A stretch of 64,000 bases of DNA from Erwinia sp039023475 (GCF_039023475.1 NZ_JBCHVB010000001.1:806001-870000), one strand, 5' to 3'. Positions 51,942-61,472 are shown, counted from the stretch's first letter. Numbers and translations: made by a program. Notes: generated by a model from the sequence alone, not told the origin.

Positions 51942-53047
51942 CAGATAATTTCCAGTTTGGCGTGCAGACAGCCTGCGCTATCCATTGATTGCAGGATAGA
52001 CATCAGATCGATCGGCGTGGCGCCCAGCGCGTTCAGCGCACGGACTACGCTGTTCAGGTTGGCGCTGGCTGTCACGCTTTGCAGCGCGCCTCCGCTCTGA
52101 CGCAGGTCGATTTGCGTTTCAGGCGTCACCACCGTCTGGCCGCCACCCAGTGGCGTATCGGGCTGACTCACGTTCTGCTGCTGGTTAACCGTGACCGACA
52201 GGTTGCCCTGGGCGATGGCGCAGCTGCTCAGCATAACTTCACGATTCATCACCACTGAACCGGTACGGGAGTTGATGATAACTTTCGCATCCTGCACCGG
52301 CATGGCGACGTTGATATTCTGAATATCGGCCAGCAGACGAACCTGAGAAGTCCCGTTTGCCGAAACGCGAACCTGCACCGTTCTGCCGTCAAGCGCCTGC
52401 GCCGAACCATAGCCGTTACGGCTGTTGATGGCATCGCTGATACGCTGCGCCATACTGAAATCTTCCTGGTTAAGGAACAGGTTGATGGTGTCCGAGGTGC
52501 CGAAGTTATTCGGCAGCTCACGTTCAATGGTCGCTCCGCCGGTGATACGTCCGCCGTTCACCTGGTTGACCTGCACGCTGCTGCCGCCTGCGGCTGCGGA
52601 TGCGCCGCCTACCAGAATATTTCCCTGCGCCATCGCATAGACCTGATTGTCCACGCCTTTCAGCGGGGTCATCAGCAGCGTACCGCCGCGCAGGCTTTTG
52701 GCGTTCCCCATTGAGGAGACCACCACATCAATTACCTGCCCCTGACGGCCAAAGGCGGGCAGCTTGCCGGTAACCATTACCGCCGCGACGTTTTTCAGCT
52801 GCATGTTGGTGCCAGCGGGCACGGTGATGCCCAGCTGGGAGAGCATGTTGTTCAGGCTCTGGGTGGTAAAGGGCGTCTGGGTGGTCTGGTCGCCAGAGCC
52901 ATCCAGTCCGACAACCAGGCCATAGCCGATCAGGGAGTTTTCCCGTACGCCGCCTACGCTGGTCAGATCGCGGATGCGGTCAGCCTGCGCCAGGGCGCTG
53001 ACGCCAGCCAGCAAAAGCAGAGCGAATTGAAGGATAATCTTACGCAT
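51941..53047 (-). CDS. flgI: Flagellar P-ring protein FlgI
   Basis: Periplasmic P-ring protein, 368 residues. It has a Sec signal peptide (MRKIILQFALLLLAGVSALAQA, cleavage after ALA/AQA) and the conserved DLTSVGGVRENSLIGYGLVVGL start of the mature chain. The ring is built around the rod in the peptidoglycan. It is located 9 nt after flgH. Confidence 0.97.
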   Translation of the reverse strand: MRKIILQFALLLLAGVSALAQADRIRDLTSVGGVRENSLIGYGLVVGLDGSGDQTTQTPFTTQSLNNMLSQLGITVPAGTNMQLKNVAAVMVTGKLPAFGRQGQVIDVVVSSMGNAKSLRGGTLLMTPLKGVDNQVYAMAQGNILVGGASAAAGGSSVQVNQVNGGRITGGATIERELPNNFGTSDTINLFLNQEDFSMAQRISDAINSRNGYGSAQALDGRTVQVRVSANGTSQVRLLADIQNINVAMPVQDAKVIINSRTGSVVMNREVMLSSCAIAQGNLSVTVNQQQNVSQPDTPLGGGQTVVTPETQIDLRQSGGALQSVTASANLNSVVRALNALGATPIDLMSILQSMDSAGCLHAKLEII

Positions 53048-53056
53048 GTACGCCTC

Positions 53057-53758
53057 TTAAAACGGTGACAGGTTCAGGAAGAACCGTTGCAGCCAGCCCA
53101 TCGTCTGCGCCTCATTGATGTAGCCGTTGCCGACGTACTCAATGCGGGCATCCGCCACCTGTGTCGATATCACACTGTTACTGCCGCTGATGGTGCGCGG
53201 GTTAACCACCCCAGAGAAGCGGATAAATTCCGTACCCTGGTTAATTTCAATCTGTTTCTCACCAATAACCTTCAGGTTGCCGTTCGGCAGCACCTGATTA
53301 ACGGTCACGGTGATCGTTCCGGTGAAGGTGTTATTGGCGGTTGCGCCGCCCTTACCGGCAAAATCAGTGGAGCCGGAAGCGTCAAAATTGACTTTATCTC
53401 CGCCCAGCAATCCGTTCAGTGAACTTGGCAAGGAGGTCAGCCCCAGCGTGCTGCTGCCGTCACGTCCCGCCGATGCTGAGGAACTTTTGCTCGCGCTGAC
53501 GTTTTCCTGAAGAACAATAGTCAGCGTATCGCCAATATTACGTGGGCGACGATCTTCGAACAGCGGCTGGTAGCCGTAGTTCATCGGCATCATGCCCTGA
53601 AAAATAGAGCCGTTAACAACCGGCGGCGAAGCAGGCAGCGGCTGGGCCGTTGTCACACCCTCGACCAGCGGCTTACGTGGAACTAGAGCACAACCGTTAA
53701 GCGTCAGGAGCAGCAAAGCTACTAACAAACGTCCAGGCACTGAGATTTGCTTCGCCAT
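53057..53758 (-). CDS. flgH: Flagellar L-ring lipoprotein FlgH
   Basis: Outer-membrane L-ring lipoprotein, 233 residues. Signal peptide with lipobox TLNGC, then NYGYQPLFEDRRPRNIGDTL and the C-terminal DARIEYVGNGYINEAQTMG motif. ATG 53758 has an AAGG site; the frame opens at 53782 with MIIKGSDS, which is less likely. The 83-bp gap after flgG contains a small CCGGGC/GCCCGG hairpin that could lower transcription. Confidence 0.96.
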   Translation of the reverse strand: MAKQISVPGRLLVALLLLTLNGCALVPRKPLVEGVTTAQPLPASPPVVNGSIFQGMMPMNYGYQPLFEDRRPRNIGDTLTIVLQENVSASKSSSASAGRDGSSTLGLTSLPSSLNGLLGGDKVNFDASGSTDFAGKGGATANNTFTGTITVTVNQVLPNGNLKVIGEKQIEINQGTEFIRFSGVVNPRTISGSNSVISTQVADARIEYVGNGYINEAQTMGWLQRFFLNLSPF

Positions 53759-53841
53759 GGAATCACTACCTTTAATAATCAAGAGAGTTCTTTTATTAAG
53801 GACCGGGCAAGCCCGGCCGCTACGGCATTAAAAACCGCGTA

Positions 53842-54624
53842 TTACAACTGCGTCAGTTTGGCCAGCATCTGATCGGAGGTGCTAATCGCCTTGCTGTTGA
53901 TCTCATAAGCGCGCTGGGTCTGGATCATACTGACCAGCTCTTCAGCAACGTTTACGTTAGACGTTTCGACATAGCCCTGATAAAGCAGGCCCGCGCCGTT
54001 GTTGCCGGGTGCGCTGTCGGTCGGCGCGCCTGACGCCTGGGTTTCCTGATAAAGGTTTTCACCTTTACTTTCCAGACCCGCATCGTTGATGAAAGTGCTC
54101 AGCGTCAGCTGACCTACCTGCACCGGCTGCGCCTGGCCCTGCTGCGTTACGCTGACCACACCGTCACGACCGATGGTCATGCTCAGTGAGTTCGCCGGAA
54201 TGGTGATAGCAGGCTGGACCGGAAAACCGCCGTTGGTCACCAGCTGACCGTTCTGGTCAGTCTGGAATGAACCGTCACGGGTATAGGCCAGGCTGCCATC
54301 GGGCATCTGTACCTGGAAGAAGCCCTGTCCGCTGATCGCCACATCTTTCGATGAGTCAGTTTTGTTCAGGTTACCCTGCGTGTGCAGACGCTCGGTGGCG
54401 ACCGGGCGCGTACCTGTACCGAGTTGCATCCCGGAAGGCAGAGTAGTCTGCTCGGAGGACTGCGCGCCCGGCTGACGCAGCGTCTGATACATCAAATCTT
54501 CAAAGACGGCACGCTGGCGTTTAAAGCCGTTGGTGCTGACGTTTGCCAGGTTGTTGGAGATGACGTCCATATTTGTTTGCTGAGCGTCAAGGCCAGTTTT
54601 GGCAATCCATAAGGAACGAATCAT
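53842..54624 (-). CDS. flgG: Flagellar distal rod protein FlgG
   Basis: Distal rod subunit, 260 residues. It has the rod/hook N-terminal signature DVISNNLANVSTNGFKRQRA and the C-terminal NVNVAEELVSMIQTQRAYE, and the extra loop that makes the rod stiff compared with the hook. It follows flgF by 17 nt. Confidence 0.98.
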   Translation of the reverse strand: MIRSLWIAKTGLDAQQTNMDVISNNLANVSTNGFKRQRAVFEDLMYQTLRQPGAQSSEQTTLPSGMQLGTGTRPVATERLHTQGNLNKTDSSKDVAISGQGFFQVQMPDGSLAYTRDGSFQTDQNGQLVTNGGFPVQPAITIPANSLSMTIGRDGVVSVTQQGQAQPVQVGQLTLSTFINDAGLESKGENLYQETQASGAPTDSAPGNNGAGLLYQGYVETSNVNVAEELVSMIQTQRAYEINSKAISTSDQMLAKLTQL

Positions 54625-54641
54625 TCAGTTTTCCTCTGCGC

Positions 54642-55397
54642 TTAGCTCATCGACAGCAGCTGGTTAGCGCGTTGTTCATTCTCATCGACGCTTGAGATCA
54701 CTTTCATCTGCATCTCAAAGCGGCGTGCGTTAGCGATCATATCGACCATGGTATCAACCGGCTTGACGTTGCTGCCTTCCAGCACGCCAGGCATGACCTG
54801 AATGGTCGGATCGTTTTGCAGAACGGCGCCGCGCTGTGCCTGCGCGCTGGCGTTCGGACGGAACAAACCATCATCGCCGCGGATCACTTCCGATCCGGTG
54901 GCTTTCACCAGCTTCAGGCGTCCCAGCTGGACAGTCGCATTCGGCGGATCGCCCGGATTCAGCGCGGTAATAGAGCCATCGGCCGCGATGGTGATTTCCG
55001 AGCCCTGAGGCACGGCAATCGGTCCGCCATCGCCCATCACCAGGTTACCCTGAATGGTGAGCTGCCCCGCCGGGTTCAGCTCCATGTTACCGTTGCGGGT
55101 GTAGGCCTCGGTGCCGTCAGGCGCACGAACCGCCAGCCAGCCATCCTGCCTCACCGCCACGTCCAGTGAACGTTCGGTGTAGTCCATCGTGCCGGGAGAC
55201 ATGTCCGAACCGGGCGTTGACGCCGTTACCAGCGTGCGCGTCGGCAGCGAGAGTCCCTGCACCGGCACGGCGCGCATAGCATTAAGCTGCGCACGGAAGC
55301 CGGGCGTGGAGGCGTTGGCCAGGTTGCTGGACGTTACTGCCTGCCGTTCGAGGGTCTGACTGGCAGCCCCCATTGCGGTATATATCGCGTGATCCAT
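54642..55397 (-). CDS. flgF: Flagellar proximal rod protein FlgF
   Basis: Rod subunit, 251 residues. The N-terminal AVTSSNLANASTPGFRAQL and the C-terminal DMIANARRFEMQMKVIS motifs place it in the FlgF/FlgG family. It lies between flgE (21 nt) and flgG (17 nt). Confidence 0.97.
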   Translation of the reverse strand: MDHAIYTAMGAASQTLERQAVTSSNLANASTPGFRAQLNAMRAVPVQGLSLPTRTLVTASTPGSDMSPGTMDYTERSLDVAVRQDGWLAVRAPDGTEAYTRNGNMELNPAGQLTIQGNLVMGDGGPIAVPQGSEITIAADGSITALNPGDPPNATVQLGRLKLVKATGSEVIRGDDGLFRPNASAQAQRGAVLQNDPTIQVMPGVLEGSNVKPVDTMVDMIANARRFEMQMKVISSVDENEQRANQLLSMS

Positions 55398-55418
55398 AAG
55401 ACGATCCTGTTAGCCGTA

Positions 55419-56627
55419 TTAGCGCAGGTTGACCAGGGTGTTAAGGATCTGGTCCTGCGTTTTGATGGTCTGGGCGTTAGACTGATAGTTACGCTGTGCG
55501 ACGATCATATTTACCAGCTCCTTACTCAGGTCAACGTTGGAAGATTCCAGCGCGCCCGCCGTCAGTGAGCCGAGGTTACCAGTACCGGCAAGACCTACCA
55601 GCGCCTGGCCGGAAGAAGCGGTAGAGGACCAGACGTTGTTACCTTCAGACTTCAGGCCTTCCGGGTTAGCAAAGTTAGCCAGCGCGATCTGACCCAGAGT
55701 CTGGGTTTTCTCGTTGGAGTAGTTACCTACTACGGTGCCGTCGTTGTTGATCTGGTAGCTGGTCAGTTCGCCCGGCTTATAACCATCCTGAGAAGGGTTA
55801 CCGAAAGTGGTAGTACCGGTGTTCTGCTGCTGGCTGCCCGCCATGTTCAGGGTGAAATTCGTAGGGGCAGAACCGTTCAGACCCGCCAGCGTAACTGCCT
55901 GAGTCGGGGTAGAAGTCAACTGACCACTGGAATTGAAGGCCATGTTGAAGGTGCCCACGGTTGCAGTCGGGTCCGCTGCGCTGCCATCCTTCACGTCCAC
56001 GGCCCAGGTATTATCCGCCGTTTTGGTGAAGTAAAGGTTCAGGTTATGCTCGTTACCCAGCGAATCGTAGGTCGTCATTGACGCCTTTTTGTTGTACGAG
56101 CTGGTATCGTTGATATCCAGCGGCGTAGTGGCCGGCACATCGTCCGTTGAGTTCAGGTTTGCTATCAGCGACGCCGCACTGGTGGATTTCGCTGGCATTG
56201 CGGTAGTAGGCACGCTCAGCCCAACAGGGTTGGCACCGGTCTGCACGGTTGGCGGCGTGCCGGTTGCCGGATAGCCGGTCAGCTGCAGGCCGTCGGCGTT
56301 AACGATGTTGCGATCGGAGTCCAGCGTGAACTGGCCGTTACGGCTGTAGTAGACCGCGCCGTTAGGATCCGCCATGCGGAAAAAGCCGGACTGGCTGATG
56401 GCCACATCCAGACCACGGCTGGTCGAGGTGGTGGTACCGTCATTAAAGTCCTGCGTCACCGCCGCCACTTTTACGCCCAGACCCACTTTAGAGCCCGCAA
56501 ACATATCGGCGAAAGAGACGGTCGCGGATTTAAAACCGACCGTTGCGGAGTTGGAGATGTTGTTACCAATAACGTCAAGGTTACTGGAAGCGGCGTTTAA
56601 GCCGCTGACTGCCTGTGAAAAGCCCAT
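55419..56627 (-). CDS. flgE: Flagellar hook protein FlgE
   Basis: Main subunit of the hook, 402 residues, the E. coli length. The start MGFSQAVSGLNAASSNLDVI and DVIGNNISNSATVGFKSA are the hook signature; the C-terminal SKELVNMIVAQRNYQSNAQT packs in the coiled-coil core. It is exported after FlgD forms the cap. Confidence 0.98.
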   Translation of the reverse strand: MGFSQAVSGLNAASSNLDVIGNNISNSATVGFKSATVSFADMFAGSKVGLGVKVAAVTQDFNDGTTTSTSRGLDVAISQSGFFRMADPNGAVYYSRNGQFTLDSDRNIVNADGLQLTGYPATGTPPTVQTGANPVGLSVPTTAMPAKSTSAASLIANLNSTDDVPATTPLDINDTSSYNKKASMTTYDSLGNEHNLNLYFTKTADNTWAVDVKDGSAADPTATVGTFNMAFNSSGQLTSTPTQAVTLAGLNGSAPTNFTLNMAGSQQQNTGTTTFGNPSQDGYKPGELTSYQINNDGTVVGNYSNEKTQTLGQIALANFANPEGLKSEGNNVWSSTASSGQALVGLAGTGNLGSLTAGALESSNVDLSKELVNMIVAQRNYQSNAQTIKTQDQILNTLVNLR

Positions 56628-56656
56628 GAGTTCACTCCTGGATAAGGGTTAATTGG

Positions 56657-57328
56657 TTAAATAATCTGACGAACGTTCGCGAGGGTGGTTTTCCCCAACG
56701 TGCCGAGGTCTAAAACGGCACCGCTGGCGTCGTTAGTTACCCCGGTAACCAGCGCATAGTTCAGCGGCTGCGAGACCAGTTGGCCTGACGCATTGCTGGC
56801 GCTGAGTGAAACCTGGTATTTGCCATCTGCCGCAGTGGTGCCTTCAGTCGTGGTGCCGTCCCAGGCGAAGGTATGCACGCCGGCGCTGAGCGGACCCAGC
56901 TCGATGGTCTTGACAATTTTGCCTGACGCATCGGTAACGGTGGCCTGCGTGGCGGTAGACGCCTGCTGCAGGCTGACGCCAAATGGCGTAGTGTCGCCGC
57001 TGCCGACCAGAATCTGTGAACCATCGACCATCACACCGTGCCCAATCAGGGCGGAAGCCTGCAGCGATTGTCCGCTGTTGATCTGACCGGAAATCGATCC
57101 CAGCGTGGTGTTCAGTTTTTCAATACCGCTCAGGGTATTGATCTGTGCCAACTGAGTGGTGAGCTGGCTGTTATCCATCGGGTTGGTTGGATCCTGATTT
57201 TTTAACTGAGTCACCAGCAGCGTCAGGAAGTTATTTTGCAGGTCAGCCGACGAATTCTCCGTCGTTGCCGTTGCTGTCTTGATCGCGCTGTAGTCCAGGG
57301 ACTCATTAACGCCTACCGCAATACCCAT
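56657..57328 (-). CDS. flgD: Flagellar hook-capping protein FlgD
   Basis: Cap protein needed for hook polymerisation, 223 residues. The N-terminal FLTLLVTQLKNQDPTNPMDN motif is diagnostic, and the C-terminal FlgD Ig-like domain (HTFAWDGTTTEG) follows. It lies 11 nt after flgC and 29 nt before flgE. Confidence 0.97.
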   Translation of the reverse strand: MGIAVGVNESLDYSAIKTATATTENSSADLQNNFLTLLVTQLKNQDPTNPMDNSQLTTQLAQINTLSGIEKLNTTLGSISGQINSGQSLQASALIGHGVMVDGSQILVGSGDTTPFGVSLQQASTATQATVTDASGKIVKTIELGPLSAGVHTFAWDGTTTEGTTAADGKYQVSLSASNASGQLVSQPLNYALVTGVTNDASGAVLDLGTLGKTTLANVRQII

Positions 57329-57339
57329 CTGCCTGCTCC

Positions 57340-57744
57340 TTATTGACCTATCGTCAGGGTTTTCATCATCATTTGCTTCACGGTGTTAAATACCTCGACG
57401 TTCGCCTGGTAGCTGCGTGAAGCAGACATGGTATTGACCGTTTCACCCACGACATCCACGTTTGGCATCTTCACGTAACCTTTAGCATCCGCCATCGGAT
57501 TACCCGGCTCGTAGACCAGCTTCGCGGGCGTCGGGTCCTCAATGACCTGCGACACACGAACGCCGCCGGTTGGCGATCCCGGCATTGCTGCCGTCTGGAA
57601 CACAACCTGCTTGGCGACGTAAGGTTTACCATCAGGTCCGGTGACGCTGTCGGCGTTAGCCAGGTTACTGGCGCTGACGTTCAGTCGCTGTGACTGCGCG
57701 TTCATCGCCGATCCCGCAATATCAAAAATATTCAGTAAAGCCAT
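57340..57744 (-). CDS. flgC: Flagellar proximal rod protein FlgC
   Basis: Rod subunit, 134 residues. The N-terminal NVSASNLANADSVTGPDG and C-terminal PNVDVVGETVNTMSASRSYQ motifs are typical. It starts 3 nt after the flgB stop. Confidence 0.97.
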   Translation of the reverse strand: MALLNIFDIAGSAMNAQSQRLNVSASNLANADSVTGPDGKPYVAKQVVFQTAAMPGSPTGGVRVSQVIEDPTPAKLVYEPGNPMADAKGYVKMPNVDVVGETVNTMSASRSYQANVEVFNTVKQMMMKTLTIGQ

Positions 57745-57747
57745 AAA

Positions 57748-58161
57748 TTATTGCCCCTGTAGCACGGACATCATGCCCTTGATCTGACTGCTGATCATGG
57801 TTACATCCATCTGGTATTTCAGGCTGTTATCCGCGAATTGCGTACGCTCGCGGTCCATATCTACCGTGTTGCCGTCCATTGCTGGCTGATCCGGAATTCG
57901 GTACAGCAGGTCCATGGAAGGCGGTTGCAGCGTTTCCGCAGGAATATGGCGTGCCGACGTCACCGCCAGCGACATTCCTGATCCAGGCGCACGGCCCTGC
58001 TCCATCACCTTGTTCAGCTGGCTGGCGAAATCGATATCGCGTGCCTGATAGCCGGGCGTGTCAGCGTTGGCAATGTTGGATGCCAGGATTTCCTGCCGCT
58101 GGGCACGCAGGTTTAATGCTTCGGTGTTAAACCGTAGTGCCGCGTCCAGTTTGTCGAGCAT
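57748..58161 (-). CDS. flgB: Flagellar proximal rod protein FlgB
   Basis: First rod subunit on the MS ring, 137 residues. It has EILASNIANADTPGYQARDI near the N-terminus and NTVDMDRERTQFADNSLKYQ toward the end. It heads the flgBCDEFGHIJ(KL) operon. The divergent region before it carries a FlhDC-type palindrome shared with flgA. Confidence 0.97.
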   Translation of the reverse strand: MLDKLDAALRFNTEALNLRAQRQEILASNIANADTPGYQARDIDFASQLNKVMEQGRAPGSGMSLAVTSARHIPAETLQPPSMDLLYRIPDQPAMDGNTVDMDRERTQFADNSLKYQMDVTMISSQIKGMMSVLQGQ

Positions 58162-58217
58162 GCTTCCTCCGCAAATGAAAATTCAGAGCTAACAGCATAT
58201 CGCGGGGTGAAAAGGAC

Positions 58218-58260
58218 TATCGGCGGAATAGCGCGTAAAATCGTCGCTAATTTGCGCCTT
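58218..58260. promoter_or_regulatory. FlhDC box between flgB and flgA
   Basis: AATAGCG (58227-58233), 11 nt, and CGCTAATTT (58245-58253) form the inverted repeat characteristic of FlhD4C2 sites, with flanks TATCGGCGG and GCGCC. It lies in the 155-bp divergent region and probably activates both class 2 promoters. Confidence 0.78.
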
Positions 58261-58316
58261 GAACGGGAGACACTCAGGGGTAGAATCGGTGCCATGTTGA
58301 ATTAGGGGATGAGAAG

Positions 58317-58985
58317 ATGCGTGGAATACTCTGTCTGCTGGCCGGCCTTTGCGGACTGCTGCCGATACTGGCCAGTGCGAACGACCTGACCACACAGCTA
58401 ACGCAATTTTTTACCACTCGCTATGGGGAAAGCGGACTGCGTGCCGATACCCTCACCGTCGTGGTGAAAACGCCTCAGTCCCAGTGGCCGGCCTGCGATA
58501 ACCCGCAGTTTTCCCTGCCCGGCAACAGCCGCATGTGGGGCAATATGAGCGTGGCGGCCAACTGCGACCAGAATCGCCGTTACCTTCAGGTTCAGCTTCA
58601 GGTCACCGGCGAATATATCGTGGCGGCGCGTCCGGTGCGCCGCGGTACGCCGCTGACCGGCGACGATATCAAGCTGCAGCAAGGACGTCTTGATACGCTG
58701 CCTGCCCGCACCGTGATGACCGCAGCAGAAGTCACCGATGCGGTGGCCCTGCGCGATATCATGCCCGGACAGCCGGTGTCGCTGATGATGGTCAGAAAAC
58801 CCTGGCGCGTGAAGGCAGGACAGAACGTCACGGTAACCGCCAGCGGTGAAGGATTTGCCATTACCAGCGAAGGCCGGGCGATGAATAATGCGACCGCCGC
58901 ACAGCGGGTCAGGGTACGCATGAATAACGGTCAGATTGTGAACGGCGAAGTGGGGGCGGATGGGAATATTCTTATATCGCTATAA
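58317..58985 (+). CDS. flgA: Flagellar P-ring assembly chaperone FlgA
   Basis: Periplasmic chaperone for FlgI assembly, 222 residues. It has an N-terminal signal peptide (MRGILCLLAGLCGLLPILASA, cleavage about residue 21) and a SAF domain with VAARPVRRGTPLTGDDIKLQ. The ATG has an AGGGGA ribosome site. The gene is divergent from flgB; a FliA promoter for flgM lies just after its stop. Confidence 0.96.
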   Translation: MRGILCLLAGLCGLLPILASANDLTTQLTQFFTTRYGESGLRADTLTVVVKTPQSQWPACDNPQFSLPGNSRMWGNMSVAANCDQNRRYLQVQLQVTGEYIVAARPVRRGTPLTGDDIKLQQGRLDTLPARTVMTAAEVTDAVALRDIMPGQPVSLMMVRKPWRVKAGQNVTVTASGEGFAITSEGRAMNNATAAQRVRVRMNNGQIVNGEVGADGNILISL

Positions 58986-58990
58986 ATGTC

Positions 58991-59017
58991 TAAAGCTGGC
59001 TTCCGTGCTGCCGATAG
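58991..59017 (+). promoter_or_regulatory. FliA (sigma-28) promoter of flgMN
   Basis: TAAAGCTG, 11 nt, GCCGATAG matches TAAAGTTT-N11-GCCGATAA at 13 of 16 positions, 68 bp before flgM. It lets FliA-dependent transcription raise its own antagonist FlgM. Confidence 0.85.
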
Positions 59018-59085
59018 TGTAAATAACAGACGTCATACACTTAAGCTTATCGGGCGAACTTTGCCTGAAATTAACGGAGTCAGAT

Positions 59086-59382
59086 ATGAGCATCGACAGA
59101 ACTCAGCCAATCAAGCCGGGCAGTACTATTCAGCAGCGCGAGACCAGCGAACCTGCTGCACCAAAGGCCCGCCAGGCAGAAACAAAATCTCCCGTCGCCG
59201 GAACTCAGGTTGTCCTGAGCGGCGCGCAATCGCAGCTGACTAAAGCCAGCTCGCAGGATATTAACACCGCCCGCGTGGAAGAGCTGAAGACGGCTATCCG
59301 TAATGGCGAACTGAAGATGGATAGCGGCAAAATCGCCGATGCCCTGATTCAGGAAGCGAAAGATTCTCTGAAAGGTAACTAA
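59086..59382 (+). CDS. flgM: Anti-sigma-28 factor FlgM
   Basis: Small, largely unstructured protein of 98 residues. It binds FliA until the hook is complete and is then exported. The N-terminal MSIDRTQPIKP export part and the C-terminal VEELKTAIRNGELKMDSGKIADAL sigma-binding helices are conserved. flgN follows 4 nt later. Confidence 0.96.
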   Translation: MSIDRTQPIKPGSTIQQRETSEPAAPKARQAETKSPVAGTQVVLSGAQSQLTKASSQDINTARVEELKTAIRNGELKMDSGKIADALIQEAKDSLKGN

Positions 59383-59386
59383 CGAC

Positions 59387-59818
59387 ATGCAAAAGCTGCT
59401 GACCTCGCTGGATAAAATGCTTGAAGTACTGGGTAGTCTCGCCGACGTTATGTTGGCGGAGCAGGAGCAGCTCTCCGGCGGGCAGATCAACAGCAGCCTG
59501 CTGCAGCGTATCACCGAAGACAAAAGCTCCCTGCTGGCCACGCTGAATTTTATTGAGCAGATGCGCCGGGATGCTGAAAAAGAAGCCGGGGTTCATGCCC
59601 CCTACAGCCGACATCCCGATATGGCCCGCCGCTGGGCAGCCATTCAGGATCAGACCGTCAAGCTGCGGGACACCAACCTGCACAATGGCCTGCTACTGAA
59701 TCACCAGATCGATTTTACCGGACAGGCGCTGGAAGTTCTCAAACCCCACCAGACGCAGAAGTTCTATGGTCCGGACGGGCAGGCCACCACGAGCAGCTTT
59801 ATCAGCCGTAAAGTTTAA
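59387..59818 (+). CDS. flgN: Flagellar export chaperone FlgN
   Basis: Helical cytoplasmic chaperone for FlgK and FlgL, 143 residues, with a heptad-rich middle (MLEVLGSLADVMLAEQEQLS) and the usual C-terminal tail. It follows flgM by 4 nt, and a terminator hairpin follows its stop. It is convergent with murJ. Confidence 0.95.
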   Translation: MQKLLTSLDKMLEVLGSLADVMLAEQEQLSGGQINSSLLQRITEDKSSLLATLNFIEQMRRDAEKEAGVHAPYSRHPDMARRWAAIQDQTVKLRDTNLHNGLLLNHQIDFTGQALEVLKPHQTQKFYGPDGQATTSSFISRKV

Positions 59819-59846
59819 GTCCGTTTTTTAGCTTAGTGCGGTTCAG

Positions 59847-59885
59847 ACCCCGACGCAGCCAGACTGCGCCGGGGTTGTGCTTTTT
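59847..59885 (+). terminator. Terminator after flgN
   Basis: ACCCCGACGCAG and CTGCGCCGGGGT pair with one A-C mismatch around a 5-nt loop. Five T follow after TGTGC. It reaches the end of murJ, so it separates two convergent genes. Confidence 0.7.
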
Positions 59886-61423
59886 CAGAGGCTGGTACGG
59901 CGGGCAAAGTCGCGCGGGCGAAAGCCCAACGCCACCAGCACCAGAAAGTAGACGCTTCCCCCCACGGCACAGACCGCCGCCAGGCGCAGCAGCCGCCAGG
60001 CCATATTACCGATTTCCCACGACGGCATTACCCACAGCATCCCCACCAGCGAGGCGGCCATTACCGTTACGGCGATAAAAAGACGCAGCAGGAAGCTGAA
60101 CCAGCCCGGCTGCGGGAAGAAGATTTTCTGCTTGCGCAGCTGCCAGTAAAGCAGCGAAGCATTCAGACAGGCCGCCAGACCAATCGACAGGGCCAGACCG
60201 GCGTGCTTCAGCGGACCGATAAAGGCCAGGTTCATCAGCTGCGTTACGAGGAGCGTTACGATGGCGATTTTCACCGGCGTTTTGATGTTCTGCCGCGAAT
60301 AGAAGCCCGGTGCCAGCACTTTCACCACGATCAGCCCCATTAATCCGACCGAATAGGCCACCAGCGCGCGCTGGGTCATGGTCGCATCGAAGGCGGTGAA
60401 CTTGCCATACTGGAACAGCGCGACGGTCAGCGGCTTCGCCAGGATGCCCAGCGCCACCGCGCTCGGCAGCGCCAGCAGGAAGCAGAGGCGCAGGCCCCAG
60501 TCCATCAGGCGCGAATACTCATCGTGGTTGCCGCTGGAGAAACTTTTTGCCAGCGAAGGCAGCAGAATTGTCCCCAGCGCCACGCCCAGCACGCCGGACG
60601 GGAACTCCATCAGGCGGTCGGCATAGTACATCCAGGAGACCGAGCCAGAGACCAGGAAAGAGGCGAATATAGTATTAATTATCAGCGAGATCTGCCCGAC
60701 CGACACGCCCAGAATCGCCGGTCCCATTTTGCGCATTACCCGCCAGACGCCCGCGTCCTTCAGGTTGAGCCGCGGCAGCACCAGCATACCGATTTTACGC
60801 AGATGAGGAAGCTGATAGCCCAGCTGAAGCATGCCGCCCACGACAACCGCCCAGGCCAGCGCCAGCACCGGCGGGTTAAAATAGGGTGCGGCAAACAGGG
60901 CGAAGCCAATCATGCTGATATTAAGCAGCGTCGGGGCGAAAGCGGGAACGGAAAAACGGTTCCAGGTGTTGAGGATCGCGCCGGAAAGGGAAGCCAGCGA
61001 AATCAGCATAATATAGGGAAAAGTGATGCGCAGCAGCGAGGTAGTCAGGTTGAACTTCGCTTCGGTGTCGGTAAAGCCGGGCGCCGTGATCATAATCACC
61101 CAGGGGGCGGCAAACATGCCCAGCACGGTGACCAGCGCCAGCGCCAGCGTCAGCAGGCCGGAGACGTAGGCGACAAACACCCGGGTCGCTTCTTCGCCCT
61201 TCTGGCTTTTATATTCCGCAAGGATTGGCACAAATGCCTGGGAGAAGGCGCCCTCGGCAAAAATACGGCGTAGCAGGTTGGGCAGTTTAAACGCGACAAA
61301 AAAGGCATCTGCGGTCATTCCTGCCCCAAAGACTCTTGCCACAATGGCGTCGCGGGCAAATCCCAGCACGCGCGAAAACAGCGTCATCGAACTGACCGCC
61401 GCCAGCGATTTTAACAGGTTCAT
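59885..61423 (-). CDS. murJ: Lipid II flippase MurJ
   Basis: MOP-superfamily membrane protein that flips lipid II across the inner membrane; 512 residues and about 14 hydrophobic segments. The start MNLLKSLAAVSSMTLFSRVL at 61423 aligns with E. coli; the frame is open to 61507. Conserved stretches are FAEGAFSQAFVPILAEYKS, SWMYYADRLMEFPSGVLGVA and APGFYSRQNIKTPVKIAI. It is essential in E. coli (formerly mviN). Confidence 0.98.
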   Translation of the reverse strand: MNLLKSLAAVSSMTLFSRVLGFARDAIVARVFGAGMTADAFFVAFKLPNLLRRIFAEGAFSQAFVPILAEYKSQKGEEATRVFVAYVSGLLTLALALVTVLGMFAAPWVIMITAPGFTDTEAKFNLTTSLLRITFPYIMLISLASLSGAILNTWNRFSVPAFAPTLLNISMIGFALFAAPYFNPPVLALAWAVVVGGMLQLGYQLPHLRKIGMLVLPRLNLKDAGVWRVMRKMGPAILGVSVGQISLIINTIFASFLVSGSVSWMYYADRLMEFPSGVLGVALGTILLPSLAKSFSSGNHDEYSRLMDWGLRLCFLLALPSAVALGILAKPLTVALFQYGKFTAFDATMTQRALVAYSVGLMGLIVVKVLAPGFYSRQNIKTPVKIAIVTLLVTQLMNLAFIGPLKHAGLALSIGLAACLNASLLYWQLRKQKIFFPQPGWFSFLLRLFIAVTVMAASLVGMLWVMPSWEIGNMAWRLLRLAAVCAVGGSVYFLVLVALGFRPRDFARRTSL

Positions 61424-61472
61424 GTTCTTCCTGATGCTTCTACTTGATAGGTGACTGAGCCAAAATGGGCAT

